DNA of 7,513 bases from Bacillota bacterium (GTDB lineage: Bacteria; Bacillota; Clostridia; Lachnospirales; Lachnospiraceae), in assembly GCA_023398855.1 (NCBI GenBank), contig JAEWRS010000408.1:1-7513 (forward strand). The letters are read 5' to 3'. The first letter of the stretch is position 1; every line of letters starts with the position of its first letter. Below are positions 5,493-7,513 of this stretch, one piece after another. Both the position numbers and the translations under genes were made by a program. The notes under the pieces were generated by a model. It saw only the letters and a program-made list of their open reading frames with translations. It did no database searches and was not told where the DNA came from.

Positions 5493-7472
5493 TTAGATGG
5501 AATTTGCTGCCTCTGCTACGCGCTCTGCTGTAAATCCAAAATGTTCAAATAAAAGATTTGCCGGTCCGCTGGCACCAAAGCCAGTCATTGTCACGTACGT
5601 TCCGTCAAGACCAACGTATCTGCCCCAGCCGAAATTACTTAAAGCTTCAATGGCAACACGCCTGCGAACTGCCTTGGGAAGGACAGTTTCTTTATACTCC
5701 TCTGTCTGCTCTTCAAATAAATCCATGCATGGCATAGAAACTACACGAACCTTTTTATCAGTCAGCAGGCCTTTCGCCTTGACTGCCAGTTCCACCTCAG
5801 AACCACTAGCCATAAGAATGATTTCAGGCACTCCTTCGCAGTCATCTATTACATAGCCTCCCTTTAAAGCCTCCTTGCTGCTTCCCGGCATAGGCGTTAA
5901 GTTCTGCCTTGTAAGCACAAGGGCTGTAGGGGTTTTCTTTGATGTCAGTGCAGAATACCAGGCTGCTTCTGTCTCTGTCTCATCGCAGGGACGGAACACA
6001 TGGAAATTCGGCATTGCCCTTAGCATGGCCAGCTGCTCAATGGGTTCGTGAGTAGGGCCGTCTTCCCCTACACCGATGCTGTCATGAGTGAATATATAGG
6101 TCAGGGGAACCCCCATTAATGCAGACAAACGTGCCATTGGTTTTGTATAATCGCTGAATACGAAAAAGGTTGCCACATAGGTGCGTAGACCACCGTGGAG
6201 CATCATTCCGTTGCCAATTGCTGTCATACCAAGCTCTCTGACACCAAAATGCAGGTTACGGCCTTTGCTGTCCGTTCTTGAGAAATCACCCATGTCAGAC
6301 ATATTGGTCTTATTGGAAGGAGCCAGGTCCGCTGAGCCTCCAATTAAGTTAGGCATACAAGCTTTTAAGCGGTTTAATATCTGCCCTGATAAATTCCTGG
6401 TGGCATCAGCCTTTTCCGACCGCTTCCAGAAGTCTTCACATGCTTCAATTGCTTTTTCGCCTGCATCCGGATCATGATAGGCATTCCAAAGCTCCTCCAT
6501 CTCCGGATATTCCTGGCAATAAGCGGCAAGCATCACGTTCCATGCTGCTTCTGTCTCGGCTTTTTCCTCTGCGATCTGGTGATAATGGCTGTAAACCTCT
6601 TCAGGAACATAGAAAGGTTCCATGGAAGGCCATTCTAAGTTTTCTTTTAAGGCAGTCACATTATCAGCTCCCAGAGGCTCTCCATGAGCACTGGCTTTTC
6701 CCTGTTTTGCAGGACAGCCGTAACCGATCTGGGTTTTAATCGTAATAAATGCCGGACGCTCCGTATCTGATTTCGCTTCTTCAATCGCACGCCCAATGGC
6801 TTCTAAGTCATTTCCATCTTCAACGGTAATGGTCTGGAAATGAAATGCTTCCATGCGCTTTTGCACATCCTCGGTAAATGCAATTTCAGTACTTCCTTCA
6901 ATTGATATCTGATTAGAATCATATAAAACGATCAATTTCCCAAGGCCAAGAGTTCCTGCCAGGGAAAAGACTTCGGAGGAAATGCCTTCCATCATACAGC
7001 CATCTCCACCCAGCACATAGGTGTAGTGGTCAACAACCGGATAGCTTTCCTTATTGAATACAGCGGAAAGATGCTTCTCGGCCATGGCCATTCCCACTGC
7101 CATACCCATACCGGCACCTAAAGGTCCTGTAGTTGCTTCCACCCCAATTGTATGACCATACTCCGGATGACCAGGAGTCTTAGAGCCATGCTGGCGGAAA
7201 TTCATCAGATCCTCTTTTGACAGATTCCCATAGCCGAATAAATGAAGCAGGGAATACAAAAGCATGGAACCATGGCCTCCTGATAAAACAAACCGGTCCC
7301 TGTTGATCCAATCTGGATCTGCCGGGTTGTGGTTCATATGGTTTGCCCATAATTCATAAGCCGCAGAAGCGCAGCCCAGAGGAAGCCCCGGATGACCGGA
7401 ATTCGCTTTTTGGATGGCATCCGCAGATAGGACACGGATTGCATTGACTGACATGGTATGGATGTTGCTCAT
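5493..7472 (-). CDS. tkt: Transketolase
   Basis: A complete single-chain 659-residue transketolase, the usual bacterial length. This cytoplasmic thiamine diphosphate enzyme of the non-oxidative pentose phosphate pathway moves two-carbon ketol units between sugar phosphates. The pyrophosphate domain has His27 in SGHPGLPLG, His67 in GGHGSM, TTGPLGAG (114-121), the Mg/ThDP motif GDGCMMEG (156-163) with Asn187, and His263. The pyrimidine domain has Arg359, GGSADLAPS (378-386), catalytic Glu413 in HFGVRELG, His463 and GPTHEPIEQL (472-481, His475), and Arg522. The C-terminal domain runs from about 545. These match the E. coli catalytic and phosphate-binding set. TTGPLGQG is more usual, so Ala120 is a small departure. 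The start at 7472 follows AGGAGG by 9 bases. Only 41 bases upstream are visible: TAAGAT (7495-7500, minus strand) might be a -10, but any -35 is outside the window. Confidence 0.97.
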   Translation of the reverse strand: MSNIHTMSVNAIRVLSADAIQKANSGHPGLPLGCASAAYELWANHMNHNPADPDWINRDRFVLSGGHGSMLLYSLLHLFGYGNLSKEDLMNFRQHGSKTPGHPEYGHTIGVEATTGPLGAGMGMAVGMAMAEKHLSAVFNKESYPVVDHYTYVLGGDGCMMEGISSEVFSLAGTLGLGKLIVLYDSNQISIEGSTEIAFTEDVQKRMEAFHFQTITVEDGNDLEAIGRAIEEAKSDTERPAFITIKTQIGYGCPAKQGKASAHGEPLGADNVTALKENLEWPSMEPFYVPEEVYSHYHQIAEEKAETEAAWNVMLAAYCQEYPEMEELWNAYHDPDAGEKAIEACEDFWKRSEKADATRNLSGQILNRLKACMPNLIGGSADLAPSNKTNMSDMGDFSRTDSKGRNLHFGVRELGMTAIGNGMMLHGGLRTYVATFFVFSDYTKPMARLSALMGVPLTYIFTHDSIGVGEDGPTHEPIEQLAMLRAMPNFHVFRPCDETETEAAWYSALTSKKTPTALVLTRQNLTPMPGSSKEALKGGYVIDDCEGVPEIILMASGSEVELAVKAKGLLTDKKVRVVSMPCMDLFEEQTEEYKETVLPKAVRRRVAIEALSNFGWGRYVGLDGTYVTMTGFGASGPANLLFEHFGFTAERVAEAANSI

Positions 7473-7513
7473 TGGTATTGTCCTCCTATTTGTAATCTTA
7501 TTTCTTTCATGTT

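Noticed and set aside
5493..5856. Plus-strand ORF of 119 codons opposite the end of the transketolase gene, and similar ORFs at 6181-6739
   Set aside because: They lie antisense to an intact transketolase with all catalytic residues and lack independent support.

Overview
The window reads as ordinary chromosomal DNA from a low-to-mid GC, anaerobic, sugar-fermenting Firmicute of class Clostridia. A Lachnospiraceae genome is the best guess, perhaps close to Lacrimispora/[Clostridium] saccharolyticum. The grounds are strong AGGAGG-type ribosome sites, the protein styles (two-domain CUT2 sugar ABC ATPase, ROK glucokinase with the Cys zinc motif, class A flavodiiron protein without rubredoxin), and dense intrinsic hairpins. 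The lineage is inference; no rRNA or marker gene is present.

Layout from left to right. (1) 1-1558, minus strand: the front of a sugar ABC transporter operon, with the ATPase gene (53-1558) overlapping by one base the start of a next gene that leaves the window (1-53, probably the permease). (2) 1559-1923: a 365-base divergent regulatory region. It holds a 25-base sequence repeated once with one mismatch, 187 bases apart. Each copy is itself two TTGCYCT half-sites exactly 21 bases apart, the geometry expected for an AraC/YesN-type regulator. A consensus TATAAT without a good -35 lies beside the copy nearest the ATPase gene. (3) 1924-3021, plus: an aldose 1-epimerase (GalM family) in which the usual substrate-binding Asp appears as Asn. 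(4) 3022-3220: AT-rich spacer. (5) 3221-4417, plus: flavodiiron protein FprA, for O2 and/or NO reduction. (6) 4428-4454: a perfect 11-bp hairpin serving as a probable bidirectional terminator between convergent fprA and the glucokinase gene. (7) 4462-5406, minus: ROK-family glucokinase. (8) 5407-5492: spacer with a perfect 13-bp hairpin lacking a T-tract. (9) 5493-7472, minus: complete transketolase.

Together the genes cover sugar capture (ABC importer), anomer interconversion (epimerase), phosphorylation to glucose 6-phosphate (glucokinase) and pentose-phosphate rearrangement (transketolase). FprA is an oxygen/NO defence enzyme of anaerobes that happens to sit among them. Transketolase and glucokinase probably form a short two-gene unit read leftward. 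No mobile element, CRISPR array, tRNA, rRNA or plainly new multi-gene system was seen. The feature most worth following up is the repeated operator-like element in the divergent region.
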